A stretch of DNA of 64,000 nt from Xiphophorus maculatus (lineage: Eukaryota; Chordata; Actinopteri; Cyprinodontiformes; Poeciliidae): assembly GCF_002775205.1 (NCBI RefSeq), contig NC_036461.1:21070875-21134874 (forward strand), given 5' to 3'. A program made the position numbers and the translations under genes. Under the pieces are notes generated by a model, which was not told the origin of the DNA, did no database searches, and saw only the letters and a program-made list of their open reading frames with translations. Numbering within the stretch: position 1 is the first letter of the stretch; every line of letters starts with the position of its first letter. This document shows, one piece after another, positions 47,260 through 59,252 of the stretch.

Positions 47260-49420
47260 TTCAATGGGTCTGCAATATACATACAGCATGCAATTTTACA
47301 ACACATTCAGCCAAACTGGTTACCGTGGAAACTAAATGCTGGCTGGTGAGACACGTTGCTGACCAACATGTACTATTCATTTCTCCTCCACCACTTTTCT
47401 TTTTTTCGAATTAGGGATTGTGGAAGTCATTAGCCACATGCTAATGACATCCTTTTAGAGTCTAGAACAATCTCAAGGTTTGTTTATAAAAAATGGACAA
47501 AATGTTCAGATTGGTGATTCGTTAACAGTTATTGCTTCTGTTTTAATGGCTTGCTGTTGCTGCAACTGAACGTATCTTCAAAAATACACTTTTTCCTGGT
47601 ATATTTGGATTACACAGGATGGCTGTCTGGCATCAACTCAGCTCCTGTATGTGTCTTTTTTTGCCTCAGCACTTCATTGGGGTGGAGGAGCCCCCACTGG
47701 GATCGGATTAGTCTCTTCATGGGAGGGCGTGACGGATGGAGAGGAAATATCAGAGGAGGACAAACACAAGGACAAATCATCAGGCTGACTCTTAATATTC
47801 ACTACAGCCATACAGGCAGCAGGAGGGGGGCTTCCTACAACCTGCAGTGTCATCGCTTGTTTTCCTCTAATTTTCAACTTTGGTTTTCCAAGAAGTAACA
47901 GACAAAAAGTAAAGAAAATAAATAATAATAATAATAGTAAGAAACATTAAGAGGGAAAACTCTACTAAGCCAACTGCTAACATGAAACATTAGAAATTAG
48001 ATTTTTTTTTGTTATTAAGTACATTTACAAACATGGTAAAAGCAGCCATCTGTACTAAATTGATCATTTACATTTATAGGGAAAAAAACTGATGACACGT
48101 GCATAAAAATATATGAATTTAAATCTGAAAAATAGTCAATGACAAAATAAATGTATTTTTTACTTAATATATTTAGCTTCAAAATAAACGACCTAATAAA
48201 TCAATTTTACCAAAAGTTTTTTTTCTTCCCCTAAATAATCTTTTGGCAAAACTTTAACTTTGGCTATTACCTTAGGAAGGTGACGATACTGAAAGGAAAA
48301 AAATTTAAATACATATTTTAAAAAAACTTCTGATTTGGTTTAGACTTAATTTCGCTACCAACAGATGGCGCCAGAGTACAGACCTACTTGCACTGGGATC
48401 ACATGAACACCGCTTGAAAATTTATTTCTACAAAGAAGTGCGTCGTTTGTGTCCTTCGTTTTTAGCACAAAAACCCATCGATCCTTGCTGGCTTTATCTA
48501 TCTGTTGAACGGCACTTCAACCACAAATAAGAGAGCAGCGTTGGTGTTTCTGTCTGCAACCTTTGACCTCTCCTTACTGAGTGACTGACAGCTGCCGAGG
48601 TCAGCCGGCGGCTCTTTCCCACACGGCCCTCAGCCGCAGTTTAGCAGATAATTAAAATATAAATCGGACAAAGACCACTAAGCCTCCTGGTTGAGCGCTA
48701 CAAAGGCCGAGCTGGTAAACCAACACCTTCGTATGGACGACGCAAAGAAAAACACCGAGCTCTATGGCAGCTGTTCAACATGGCCGACTGGTGCGTTCAC
48801 GGTCCACGCTCAACAAAGGCAGCGGGAGCTACTCTGCGTTCAGGTGAAGTGGGAAATTCGAAGTTTGCCATTTTACCCGTTTTATGTCCGTCTACAAATA
48901 TTCTCCAACTATAAACGAGCGGGTGTGCTAATGTTAACCCGTGGAGTTTCAGTTTTAAACTTTTTACTGTGTTTTCCATTGAGGTCTAATACAAATGACA
49001 TAACATAACATTCAGAAGTGTACTGTTATTTTTTCTGGATTCAATTTTACAAACAAATATTGGAGCCTGATAAGAATAGCGGTTGAACCAAGTCATGAAA
49101 TATTAGTAGAAGTGTATGCCTATATTTGAGTCTATGTGTATAGTTTTGAACTAGTGTAAATTAAATAACATTCTGGAACAAATTCAACTTAATTCGCCCT
49201 GAAAAAAACAAAAACAGTAGTTCAAAGACTGAAAGCCCACAGTTACTTTTATGCTGATGATTTATGTAAGAAGCTCCCATTTTCCTGCTACATTTATTCA
49301 ACGTTGCCTTATGGAAATAATAATGTCTCTCCACACATGATGGAAAAGAAACTGTCCAAGATTCACACCATTGTAATTGAATTTGGTTTGTATTATTATG
49401 TTATTTTAAATATGTATTTA
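47260..49420. other. Non-coding stretch
   Basis: No gene is recognised. Open frames at 47551-47898 and 48691-49008 have no domain or splice support. The sequence is mostly AT-rich with a GC-richer patch at 48500-48860. Confidence 0.3.
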
Positions 49421-49884
49421 TATTTTAGCATGTTGGCTTGTTGCTCTTGAGGGCCCCCTTGTGTTGAGGAGGCACTACGCAGCCGTTTAACTCGCACGTG
49501 CTTAGCACTAGATTCTTGTTTTCATTTTTGATCAGTCTTCAAGCGTTTTTTTTCTCAGCAGAATCCACATTTATTGATGTTTGGTTACCATGGAGACTAA
49601 ATGGAGGTCGGTGAGAGACATTGCTTACCAAGGAACCCCGTTTAGCTTAGGCTAGTTCGTCTGGGCCTTCTGTGATGTGTGGTCACAGCTGTTCTGGTGT
49701 CCATCAGTCTGGGCCGGTCCCGGTGTCACTCACCACGGGCGCACGCGGCATTTCATTACGTTCATCAGTGGGGAAGAAATGAGCCCTGCTTAGGTTTCTA
49801 ATTACTCACTTTAAACTCTAAGTAGGCCATTTGCACTCTTGTGCTTGAACTGGATCCACCTCGGGCCTTGTCTCTGTGTTTCTC

Positions 49885-49969
<85 letters not shown>
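49885..49969. repeat. (GT)n microsatellite, about 85 bp
   Basis: This is a TG repeat with one interruption (GC near 49943). The plus-strand frames across it encode only Val-Cys repeats. Confidence 0.97.
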
Positions 49970-50240
49970 GCAGCTGGTGGTCTTTACGTTGTTTATATGC
50001 GCGCGCCTGCGTGCGATCTCAGCATCTCGCGCCCGGATTAGCCGTAGTTAAGTAACAGCTGTTGGTGTCGGGATCTGATGTGAATGCGCGAGCCTCATCG
50101 GCGCGTGATTGGCAGCTCCGCTTCTGGAATAGTTGAAGCGTCTCGGTTTGATGAAGCCCAGAGATCAGGCCTGATCTCCTTCCGGTCCCTCTCTGTAGAA
50201 CCTCTCTGATGCCTTCACGACCGCTGGAGATAAAATCTTA
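49970..50240. promoter_or_regulatory. CpG-rich patch
   Basis: The 270 bp after the GT repeat are markedly rich in CpG (GCGCGC, CTCGCGCCCGG, CATCGGCGCGTG), unlike the surroundings. A CpG island or promoter of an unseen transcript is possible, but no exon is recognised next to it. Confidence 0.3.
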
Positions 50241-50244
50241 ACTA

Positions 50245-53200
50245 GATTAGATTACTTTCTGAAAAAGAACCGCTAAATATTTCCAGCCTTCGTTTACGGT
50301 TTTGGATTTTGGTGATTATGAGGATCCAAACAGCCACAAGATCTCCAAACTAACTTGGGACGGTATATATATAAAAAAATCTTGGTCATTTTAATAAATT
50401 AGAATATCCATCCTAATGAGTTTTGTTTGTCAGATTGAGAGTACCTTTTGAAGATAAAAACCTTTAAGCCTCTTTGAGTAATAAAAGTTTTTTGTATTAA
50501 ATATTTTATTTAATATTCTAATTTTAAATGTGGTGTTTTTATCTTTAAAAAACACCAGTCTTTTTTTCTTTTTTTTTTAAATTAAAGTATCTGATTTTTA
50601 GTCATGTCCCAGTGGGAGGTCAATTATATAATATATATAGTTATGTTTTTGTTTTTTTATTGGACTACGAATGGAAATGAGCATTTTTGCTCAATCTGGT
50701 GCCCTGATGGAAGCATTGGACGTTCATTAAGATGGACTTTCCCATTTAAATAAAATCAATCAATAAAACAACAACAATACACCAACAATTAATATTTAGC
50801 TTTTCAAAGTTTTCAAATAACTTTTCTGCTCTATGGTACATTTGAGAATAGAAATATTCTCAAATCTATACAGAAATGTTTACGACTCCAAATTAATTGA
50901 CAACAATCCATAATTACGTATCATATAGTCGAGTCTTGGTTTTTTTAGTTTCTGTAAAGAATTTCGCAGCTTTGATTCTGTTTAACGTGCTTATTTGCAT
51001 CGTGATTGAATTTTAATGCCTAATAATGCCTAGCAGTGTGTGGTCACGCATGTATTAGTTTCAAGAAATTAAAAAGGCGCAATAAAATAAAATAAAAAAT
51101 AACGATTTCAGTGCAAGTGTCTGAAAGTTTTCCCTTCTTGCCATGGAAACCATCGGTCGTTCTGTAAACAATTATTTCCATTTTAATTCGCTGGGTAAAT
51201 CCACCGGTGCTTCAGAGAACCACTGTGTTCCTTTGATTAAGTTCTTTGGTGGAAAGCGCGCTCTCTATTTTCAGAAGTGTTCTAATTATTATTATTATTT
51301 TTTAGTGATATACAAAATAAAGCAAGGTTGCGTTTTCATGTAAAAATATGTTGGTATTGAATTTATTTATTTAACTAAAAAAAAAAAGCCATATTGCATA
51401 ACATAAAGAATTTAAAAAATACGAAACTGCAAATAAATCTGAGTACAAATAATTAACTAATTAAATTTTGCCTGCAGCAAAACGCGCTTGTTTAAACTTG
51501 CATGAATTCCTGACCTGCGGTCAGCCGGTTTGTTGCCCCGCAGGGTTTGTTTTTAAATTTCGCCCGAAAGAGGGCGCTATAGGCTGCAACTCCAAACCGG
51601 TAGATCCCCGCTCATCGTTTGTGCAAAGTATTCGATCTAATAGTTTTACTTGGCGTCATTTATAGATTACACTACTGACTTAAAGCGCTGCAAGTAACGG
51701 GTATGCATCAGTAACTTTGGTTTAATATCAAGCAAACAACATGAAGGTTTTTCTGAGTGTGGATTAGGAGAAAAACAATGTAAAAACAAACAACAAAAAA
51801 ATGTCGTAAAACCCAAAAGACAATGTGAGTTTTTTTCAACTTTCCCATCGAGCCTCTTTGTCCCGATTCCTCATGCAAAGCAGCAGATTTTCGCCGTTTT
51901 GATTTGCATCAATAGCAGAAGTGATGCAGCTGAGGTCACAGACGAGTCAAAGCTTTTGCATCGTAGCCCATGATCTGCAGATATAGCATTAGCTCACGTT
52001 CAGATGACACTTGCGCAATATTTGAACCCTTTCATTTCGAATATGAAACATTTTTGACATTTAGGGCTCTTCGAGGAAAGTCTAACTAAAGTTCTACTTC
52101 CTGATTTCAGCGGCTTGCAGGATGAAACGTTCAGACTCATTCTATCCTGATCTGCTTTGCCAGAATCCCATCTTTTCATCTTGGCAATGCTGTGTTTTTT
52201 CCCCCTCAATTGCATCTTCCAAAAAGTAATTATCTGCACTTTTTCCCAACTTTTAATCCATAATTATGTTCAGTCAACTGGGGGGAGGGGGGGATTAAGG
52301 TTATTTTTGTTCCTCAATTTAAACAGGCATTTCCAACAAACCCCAAACTTATTTATTTCCAAATCTAATTGCTGCCATGACTATTAATTTCAGTCCCATG
52401 CCTGGTATCTAAAATGATTTGACCACAGTGGACAAATTGGGTTTTTTTTCTTTTTTCTCTGCAGCAGTAATAAGTTAAATGTCTAACAGTGAAAAGGTCA
52501 TTTATTATCTTCCCCAGTGTTCTGCAGTCACTTTTCTAGTTATTTTCAGCACTTTACATGTGATTTCTGGAGCCAAACTTTGGGATTCCACTTTTTTGAT
52601 AGAGTTTGAATCCAAAACTATTTTTTTGCCATTTAGAAAGTATCATGAAAGAATAAACGTTTTTCAGCTTTTTGTTACATCAGATGTCACTGGGGTGGCT
52701 TCCGTGGACCGTCAGCCTCTGTTTTTGTGACTGACTTTGTTTATCCAGATTTTATCTGAGTGGAAGAACTCAAGTGGCTCTGTCAAAACATCACCAAGAA
52801 ATCCCTTTAGAGGAACAAAAACGTTCCTGTCAGCCTTAAATCAGTGTAATAATCTGCATGTGGGTAGAAGTTATAAATATAGTGTTTTGCCATATTGGAA
52901 CCTCAAACACTGTGTTTTTATGAGGACGTTTTGTGACAGCAGAATATCGATCCCACGTCGGTTTCAGTATCGTATCGATACTTAATTTTTTGTTTCGTTT
53001 TGAAATTCTATTTTTTTTTTGTTTTTGCTATTGCAGTTTCTCAACTCTACCTCAAAAAAGATTTAGTTTTGATTTGCTCTCAAATAATTTTTTTTTAAAC
53101 ACTTTGTTTCATTAGGAAAAAGGAACACAAATCATGTTAATATGTTATTGAAGCACTTTTCAGATACTTATAAACCTTGTCCAACGGGAAAAAATATATA

Positions 53201-54480
53201 AAAACACCTAAAACGTCAGACATTTGATCATACATCGAACAAAAACGTATTGGTATCAGTATTGGTATGGGCGGTGTATTGGGCTGATAGAGAAATATGC
53301 AGCATCGCACAAAATAAGCAGGGCTTAATTTTAAAAGGAATAGAAAATTGTCCTGTATCTGTTTGTCCTGTTCAACCTTTTCTTGTATTAAAGTCAGAGA
53401 AGTAAGGTGTTTTTAAAATATATTTAGCATCTATTTCTCTAACCCACCTAAATAAAGTCCATCTAAAACTGCAGTATGTAATTTTTATTTTTTAAAAAGT
53501 ATGTATTTTTTAACATACTTTACCACTGTCATTCTTGGACGGTATGGTATGAGACAGATGATCTTGAAAAATGTTCTCCCAGTGCTAACTGGAAACAACA
53601 GCAGGGAGGTGATGCACTGTGTCTTGGGTAGGAAGCCCCCCGTTTGGAATACTCTGGATTTATCCCACCCTGGAATCTCATGTCATTTGCTGAACTTTTA
53701 ATTGGTTGGAGAACGAGGAAGTCACGCAGGGCATTATTCATGCAGGAAACATCCACTGGCAAACGAGTGGAAAACCTACTGAAGACATGGCCGTCCAGCA
53801 CAGTGTTTATGTAGAAGCCAGACTATCAACGCCGGTGTTGATGAGTCCAAACAGACAATAATGCTAGAAGCCACTCCTGAAAAGATTGTTTTTAACACAA
53901 CTTCTTTTTGCTTATCATCTTATGCTTCAGATACAAGATAAGCATCAATAATCTTGTGCTACTTTCATTGTCATATGAACTGTTACACCTAATTCGACTC
54001 AGCAGGACGATCGGTAGCCAGAAGGTGAGTCATGTATGTGGAACTGCTTTTCCTGGATGTTTCTCAGTGTGACATTTTTTAGCTTGAAATCATCTGTAAT
54101 GTTAACCTTACAAAACCAAACATGTTTAGCCATTCATACAGGGGACAAAAAAAACAACCTAAACATGCAATCAGAGCTACATTTTTCAGTAAAAATCATA
54201 CCCTCTCAGAGTTCTCAGTTCTTCATGTTCATTAAAAAACAACACTGATGTTCACCATGAAGGCTTTCAGTATCAAACAAACGTGGATGCATGGATGATG
54301 ATAGAAATGAAAGAAAGATGATAGAAGGAAGGACACAATGTGAGCATAACGGGATACAGAATAGAGACACAAAGAATCTTTTAAACTTCAATCGTTATCC
54401 AGGCCTGGGAAACTCAGAAATCAAGTCCCAGACTGTGTGAGAATCCTGGCTCTAGGAGTTTAGATCAAAACATGTTCATA
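50245..54480. other. Non-coding stretch with possible conserved segments
   Basis: No gene is recognised. The parts 51480-51660 and 51840-52260 are non-repetitive and contain octamer-like ATTTGCAT and CATGCAAA and an AGGTCA half-site. A copy of the dispersed GATATC/GGTATC repeat lies at about 52935-53290. The rest is AT-rich. Confidence 0.3.
52935..53290 (+). repeat. Dispersed GATAT-rich repeat, copy B
   Basis: The left end has TCAGTATCGTATCGATACTT and the right end TTGGTATCAGTATTGGTATG. The centre (AATATGTTATTGAAGCAC, then AGATACTTATAAACCTTGT) matches 19225-19260. It is the same family as 19190-19640. Confidence 0.5.
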
Positions 54481-54481
54481 A

Positions 54482-55841
54482 GTGCTGGTTCTGTTGGACC
54501 TCAGTGCAGCTTTTGACACTGTTGACCATGACATATTACTGAATCAACTGGAGAGTTGGGTCGGACTCTCCGGTCCAGTGCTTAACTGGTTTGAATCTTA
54601 CATAAAGAACAGGGATTTCTTTGTTTCAATTGGAAACTTCTCATCAAAGAGGTCAAAGGTCACATGCGGGGTACCCCAAGGTTCAATCCTAGGACCCCTC
54701 TTATTCAATATTTATATGCTCCCACTAACTGAGGTTATAACAGGAAATAATATTAGCTACCATAACTATGCAGATGACACACAGCTCTACATTACGATGT
54801 CACCAGGTGACCTTTGACCCCATCCAATCATTTAGATCAGGGGTGGGCACTCCTGGTCCTCGAGGGCCGGTGTTCTGCAACTCTTAGACGTCTCCCTGGT
54901 CCAACACACCTGAATCCAACAGCTGAATCTCCTCCTAAGTGCAGTCAAGTTCTCCAGAGTCCCGTTAACGACCTCATTATTTGACTCAGGTGTGTTGAAG
55001 TAGAGATGCATCTAAAAGTTGCAGGACACCGGCCCTCGAGGACCAGGAGTGCCCACCCCTGATTTAGATGCTTAGAACAGATAAATGTGTGGATGTGCCA
55101 AAACTTTCTCCAGCTGAACAGAAACAAAACTGAAGTTATTATTTTTGGATCTAAAGAGGAACGATGTAGAGTTATAGATCTAGAGTCAATGCACAGCTTC
55201 AGTTATTACAACTAAAAACCAGCGATCAGGCCCGAAACCTGGGAGTAGTGATGGACTCTGACCTGAACCTCCAGAGCCATATAAAGACAGTTAGAAAGTC
55301 GGCCTTCTATCACCTGAAGAACATTTCCAGGATTAAAGGACTAATGTCTCAGCCAGATCTAGAGAAAGTCATCCATGCGTTCATCTTCAGTCGTATTGAT
55401 TATTGCAGCAGCGTCTTCACAGGTCTGTCCAACAAATCAATCAAACAGCTGCAGCTGATCCAGAACGCTGCTGCTCGCGTTCTCACTAAAACCAGGATGA
55501 TAGAGAACATAACACCAGTTTTAAAGTCCCTCCACTGGCTCCCTGTAGCTCAAAGAATAGACTTTAAAATACTGTTGTTTACAAATCACTGAACGGCTTA
55601 GCACCACAATACATTAAAGATCTGCTGCTGTTGTATGAACCTTCCAGACCTCTCAGGTCTTCTGGTTCTGGTTCTGCTCTGCATCCCCAGAACCAGAACC
55701 AAACATGGAGAAGCAGCTTTCAGCATCTTTGCACCACAAATTTGGAACAAACTTCCAGAAAACTGTAAAACAGCTGAAACACTGACTTCTTTTAAATCTC
55801 AACTAAAAACCCACCTGTTTAGGATTGTATTTGAAATGTAA
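54482..55841 (+). pseudogene. LINE reverse transcriptase remnant
   Basis: The frame is carried by three open pieces, 54482-54817, 55248-55592 and 55635-55841. Together they cover the RT fingers/palm through the C-terminal domain. The endonuclease domain is absent because of 5' truncation. The piece between the first two is disrupted by the 224 bp MITE and by stop codons. It is closest to the L2/CR1-like group by its DLSAAFDTVDH and QIWNKLPEN motifs. Confidence 0.85.
54838..55061. mobile_element. hAT-type MITE, 224 bp, nested in the LINE
   Basis: The terminal inverted repeats are about 44 bp with one mismatch (both start CAGGGGTGGGCACTCCTGGT). They are flanked by a perfect 8 bp target duplication ATTTAGAT at 54830-54837 and 55062-55069. 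The interior has no coding capacity. The 8 bp duplication and CAGGGG termini identify the hAT superfamily. Removing it mentally rejoins LINE sequence, so it inserted after the LINE. Confidence 0.95.
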
Positions 55842-56003
55842 TCAATTACAAATTTATTGATGGAACTTGACTTAATGTCGTGTTTTGATTGTTGATTCTA
55901 TGTTGCATTGTGTTTCTGTGTTTGATATGATGTAAAGCACTTTGAAATGCCTTGCTGCTGAAATGTGCTATACAAATAAAATTTGATTTGATTTTGATTT
56001 GAT

Positions 56004-56150
56004 GTGTTGGACTGGCCCAGTCAAAGTCCAGATCTGGGAATGTGTGGCTCAACATGAAAGTGGTAGAGACATCCCCTGATAGGTCTGTAGCTGGAACTGC
56101 AACAAAAGGTGATTTTTACAGTATCGACTGAAGGGAGTTAAATAAACATA
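56004..56150 (+). mobile_element. Tc1/mariner 3' transposase scrap
   Basis: GGCCCAGTCAAAGTCCAGAT and, after an apparent deletion, GCTGGAACTGCAACAAAAGG followed by TTACAGTATCGACT. These match, in order, the last part of Tc1-like transposase genes in fish. It abuts the LINE tail directly. Confidence 0.55.
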
Positions 56151-56154
56151 AAGA

Positions 56155-58430
56155 CATTTTTTTAAAACCATGTATAATTTCCCTTTCACTGTAAAATCGG
56201 GAACTAAAATCCCAATAAATTACAGGGAAGTTTGTGGTACGAATGCAACAAAAGTAATAAGTAAGTATGTAAGTGTAAGTAAGAAAGAATCTGCCACAAC
56301 ATGGTAGGATGATGTGACTGTAAGTGAAGTCATGCAGTCATTCAGCTTGAATCAGATGCCATCTTATCTTTCCTAAGCTAAACGCCCTAAATGTTTTAAG
56401 TCGTTATAAGAACAAAAGTAGCTTTTTGGGTTGTTTTTTTTAAGACAACAAACTAAAATACTAAACAAATTGCCTCCAGCTTTGATAGAAAATAAATGTT
56501 GATCCATAACCTTGAGCTACAAACTGGGAACTGACAGAGCTACATTATATGAAAGCCTTATTCCAAAATAGGTCAGATTCCTTTTCCCTGAAACTTCTAC
56601 ACAAAGACCTCCATAACTGGAAAGTAAATTAATAAAACAAAAAAAGAAAAAAACCCCATTAACATAAAGCTTTGGCCATAAAGTTGATCGTGTTTCCAGG
56701 ATTTATATGTTCGTACAATGTGATTTCATCCATCTTTGCTATAATCGGTTGACTGGACAATAGTTTGGGTTGGAGCCGGACTCACCAGAGAGTGAAGTCG
56801 AAGGATTTGTCTTCAGACCTCTGAGACTGCTGAATGTTTGACACCACTGGTGTTCAGCTCTTCAGAAAAAAAAACTGAGTTTATTTCATTTTGGAATAAG
56901 GTTGTTCCATCAAATTTGGAGGTAGGGAATTAACTAAGCACCAGTTTATCCAGTGAAGACGCTGCGCACTTAGATAGCTTATATCAGCACAACAAATAGA
57001 TCTTTTAACCTTATTAGAAAAACAATCAGTGGTAATTCCTCCCGAAACAACTCGGTGACACAACCTCACATTGCCCTGCGTCGTACGAGGCGTCGCTCTG
57101 CCGCAGGAGGAGACAGACTGAGGCTGCCGAGTCAGCTGGGAACTCCTTCACCATGACAGCTGGTGTGAGGCAAACAGGCTCTCAGAGGTGAAGAGGGGCA
57201 GGAGCGGGGGAGGAACGAAAACAAAACCTCGAAGGAGGCCAAGAAGATTAGCTACACACACATCCCCACACAAATAAACACTTGTTGGCTAAACACGGAT
57301 CATTTTGCAAGTTCTACTCAGTCCTACGATTGTAAGAGTTCGGTAGGTTGTCATGGAGCTGTGGTTTTATTGTCAACACACACTGAATATTTTTATTAGG
57401 TATGTTATTAATGGTAAGGTGCGAAAAGATTTCTTGCCTTTCACTGTGTGCAGAGCTGGTTTGTACCATATGCTCCTCTTGATCTATGTCTGAAACTTTG
57501 TTAGAAATTTTGCTTTGGTTTATTTCAAATGGAATGGACACCGAGATGGAAAAGAAAAAAAACAAAAGAAAGGGAGAAAGGCGGGAAGAGGTGTAAAGGG
57601 AAAGAAAAGGATGGAGAAAGAAGCATGGAGAGAACACAAGTCAACACGGTAAACATCTGCTTCTAAACCTGCAGAAAGAGAGAAAAAATCCCCTGAGAAA
57701 CCACCACAACAAACAACAAAAATATTGATTTAAATATTAGAAAATCGATATGGCTGCAGACATTTTTGACTGCTGTCTGCAACCTTTTGCAACTCAAACA
57801 TTCTTAGGAGTTTTTTCTGTGCAGCTGCCATGTTCATTTATCATCCACCGGTAGATTTCCTGTGGCCTAATGAATCATCAACTAATTTAGTTATCGATTA
57901 ATCGCTAACTGCAGTATCAATTACAGACTCAAAGTATTATGTAGTCATTTGCAGACGAAAAAAAGGGCATTTTCTGATAAACTAATTAGTAACTAAGCCA
58001 CAGCTGTACAAAATAAACAAACAAAATAAAAACACCTTTGTCTGTAAATATGTTTTATCCAAAACTCCTCAAGTGGGATAGTTTTAGCATTGAAATGTTT
58101 ACTTTTCATGCTTAAAAGGGAATTGTATTGTTTGTTTGCATCTTCTAATATACTTTTGCAAAAAATTTTAAAATGAAAAATCTTTTGAATGCTGTCCCTT
58201 TTTTAAATCAGATTATTCGTCACAATAATGATAGAATAATCGATTACAAAAGCAAACGTCAGGTACAGCGCTATTTTTGAAACATTATGTAATACAGAAC
58301 ATTTTTGTTCACTTCAAATTTAGTCAGCTAGTTCTGGTTGCCTTTCTATCTCGAAGGTTGTTTTTTTTTCAACAGAGGGTTTCTCTTTTTCCTGGATGCG
58401 TGACATGTTTTTACTTTCTAAGTGCTAATT
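56155..58430. other. Upstream intergenic DNA of rab11fip5-like gene
   Basis: No gene is recognised. It includes a purine-rich stretch (57540-57640, GAAAG/GGAGA) and AT-rich sequence. Confidence 0.35.
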
Positions 58431-58439
58431 TTGCTAAAT

Positions 58440-59252
58440 AATAGAGCGAAAGGAAACCTCACATCCGGCGTTCCAGCACACAGGCGTGTTATTGTGGTCT
58501 GTGTGTGCGCTTGCAGCCATGTGCCGAGAAGCTGCTTGAACTTCCTCGTCCTGCAGACGGAGGATGGAGGAGGCGTGACGTCGCTGTCCGCAGACAGGCC
58601 CATACAGCAAGGGGGAGCGAGGCGGGGACGGACGCTGCATGCTGCCGCAGAGCACACGGAGCAGCGGCCGAGGCTCAAAACAAACCGAGGCAACTTCACG
58701 GCGAGGGCGGCCATAACAACAATAGTAACAATGCGGCACCGCCCGCGGACCCCGGCGCTGATGTGACCGCGTGCCCGCTCGGAGCAGCTGGGAGGAAGCG
58801 GCGGACGGACGGACGGACCACCTCCTCCACTACCGCGGTGCGCGCGCTCGGTCTCTGTCTGGAAAGGTGGGGGACATGTCCTCACTAACCGTAGAGGAGG
58901 ACCAGAGGTGGGTACCGACGCACGTCCAGGTGACGGTGCTCAAAGGCAGGGGCTTGCGGGGCAAGGGCAAACACGGCACCAGCGATGTGTACACCATCAT
59001 CCAGCTGGGGAAGGAGAAGTACTCCACCGGCGTGGCGGAGAAGACCACCGAGCCCGAGTGGAGGGAGGAGTGCTCGTTCGAGCTGCAGCCCGGCGTGCTG
59101 GAGAGCGCCGAGCGGAGCGGATACCCGGCCGGGAGCAACGAGCTAGTCCTGACCGTGATGCACCGGGCGCTGATAGGACTGGACGTGTTCCTCGGTCAGG
59201 CTGTGATTCAGCTGGATAAACTATTTCACGAGAGGAGATACGTCAAAAACGA
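58440..59252 (+). promoter_or_regulatory. CpG island covering promoter, 5' UTR and first coding exon of rab11fip5-like gene
   Basis: From about 58440 the sequence turns abruptly GC- and CpG-rich (GCGCGCTCGG, GGCGCTGATG, CGGACGGACGGACG). It stays so until the splice donor at 59253. No TATA box is evident, typical of a CpG-island promoter. A further ATG in the same frame lies at 58771. The reading from there to 58876 has no similarity to the family and is probably 5' UTR. Confidence 0.65.
58876..59252 (+). CDS. rab11fip5: Rab11 family-interacting protein, class I (rab11fip5-like), first coding exon
   Basis: Class I Rab11-FIPs bind phosphatidic acid and phosphoinositides through an N-terminal C2 domain and Rab11 through a C-terminal helix. 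They direct recycling-endosome traffic. This exon encodes 125 full codons plus two bases and stops at a strong donor (GA|GTAAGT at 59253). The ATG at 58876 (GACATGT, G at -3) is chosen because family similarity starts directly after it. Residues 12-125 are the C2 domain: WVPTHVQVTVL (12-22), GTSDVYTIIQLGKEKYST (34-51), EPEWREECSFEL (59-70) and VMHRALIGLDVFLGQAVIQL (94-113). The ECSFELQPG segment and the ELVLTVMHRALIG segment favour FIP5 over FIP1 or FIP2, although the TIIQLGKEKYST stretch is also FIP2-like. The linker and Rab-binding exons lie beyond the window or were not recognised in the 4.7 kb that follow. Confidence 0.85.

Larger units (their letters stand above)
54481..56003 (+). mobile_element. 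L2-like LINE, 5'-truncated, with nested MITE
   Basis: Homology starts abruptly at about 54481 inside the reverse transcriptase, so the element is 5'-truncated as usual for LINEs. Order: RT palm with LDLSAAFDTVDHDILL, then VPQGSILGPLLFNIY and the catalytic YADDTQLY. Next comes the MITE insertion, then the connecting and thumb region (VMDSDLNLQSHIKT; SRIDYCSSVFTGL). The C-terminal HGEAAFSIFAPQIWNKLPEN and the tail GCACTTTGAAATGCCTTGCT end the coding part. The final TTGATTTGATT repeats are the A/T-rich terminal repeat of this clade. Besides the insertion there are stops (for example after SPGDL) and a frame change near 55590, so it is dead. Confidence 0.9.

Noticed and set aside
48691..49008. 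105-codon plus-strand frame as a small gene
   Set aside because: No recognisable motif or homologous family, and no promoter or splice evidence.
58418..58885. 155-codon minus-strand frame in the CpG island
   Set aside because: It is antisense to the 5' UTR; GC-rich DNA yields long chance frames and no domain is seen.
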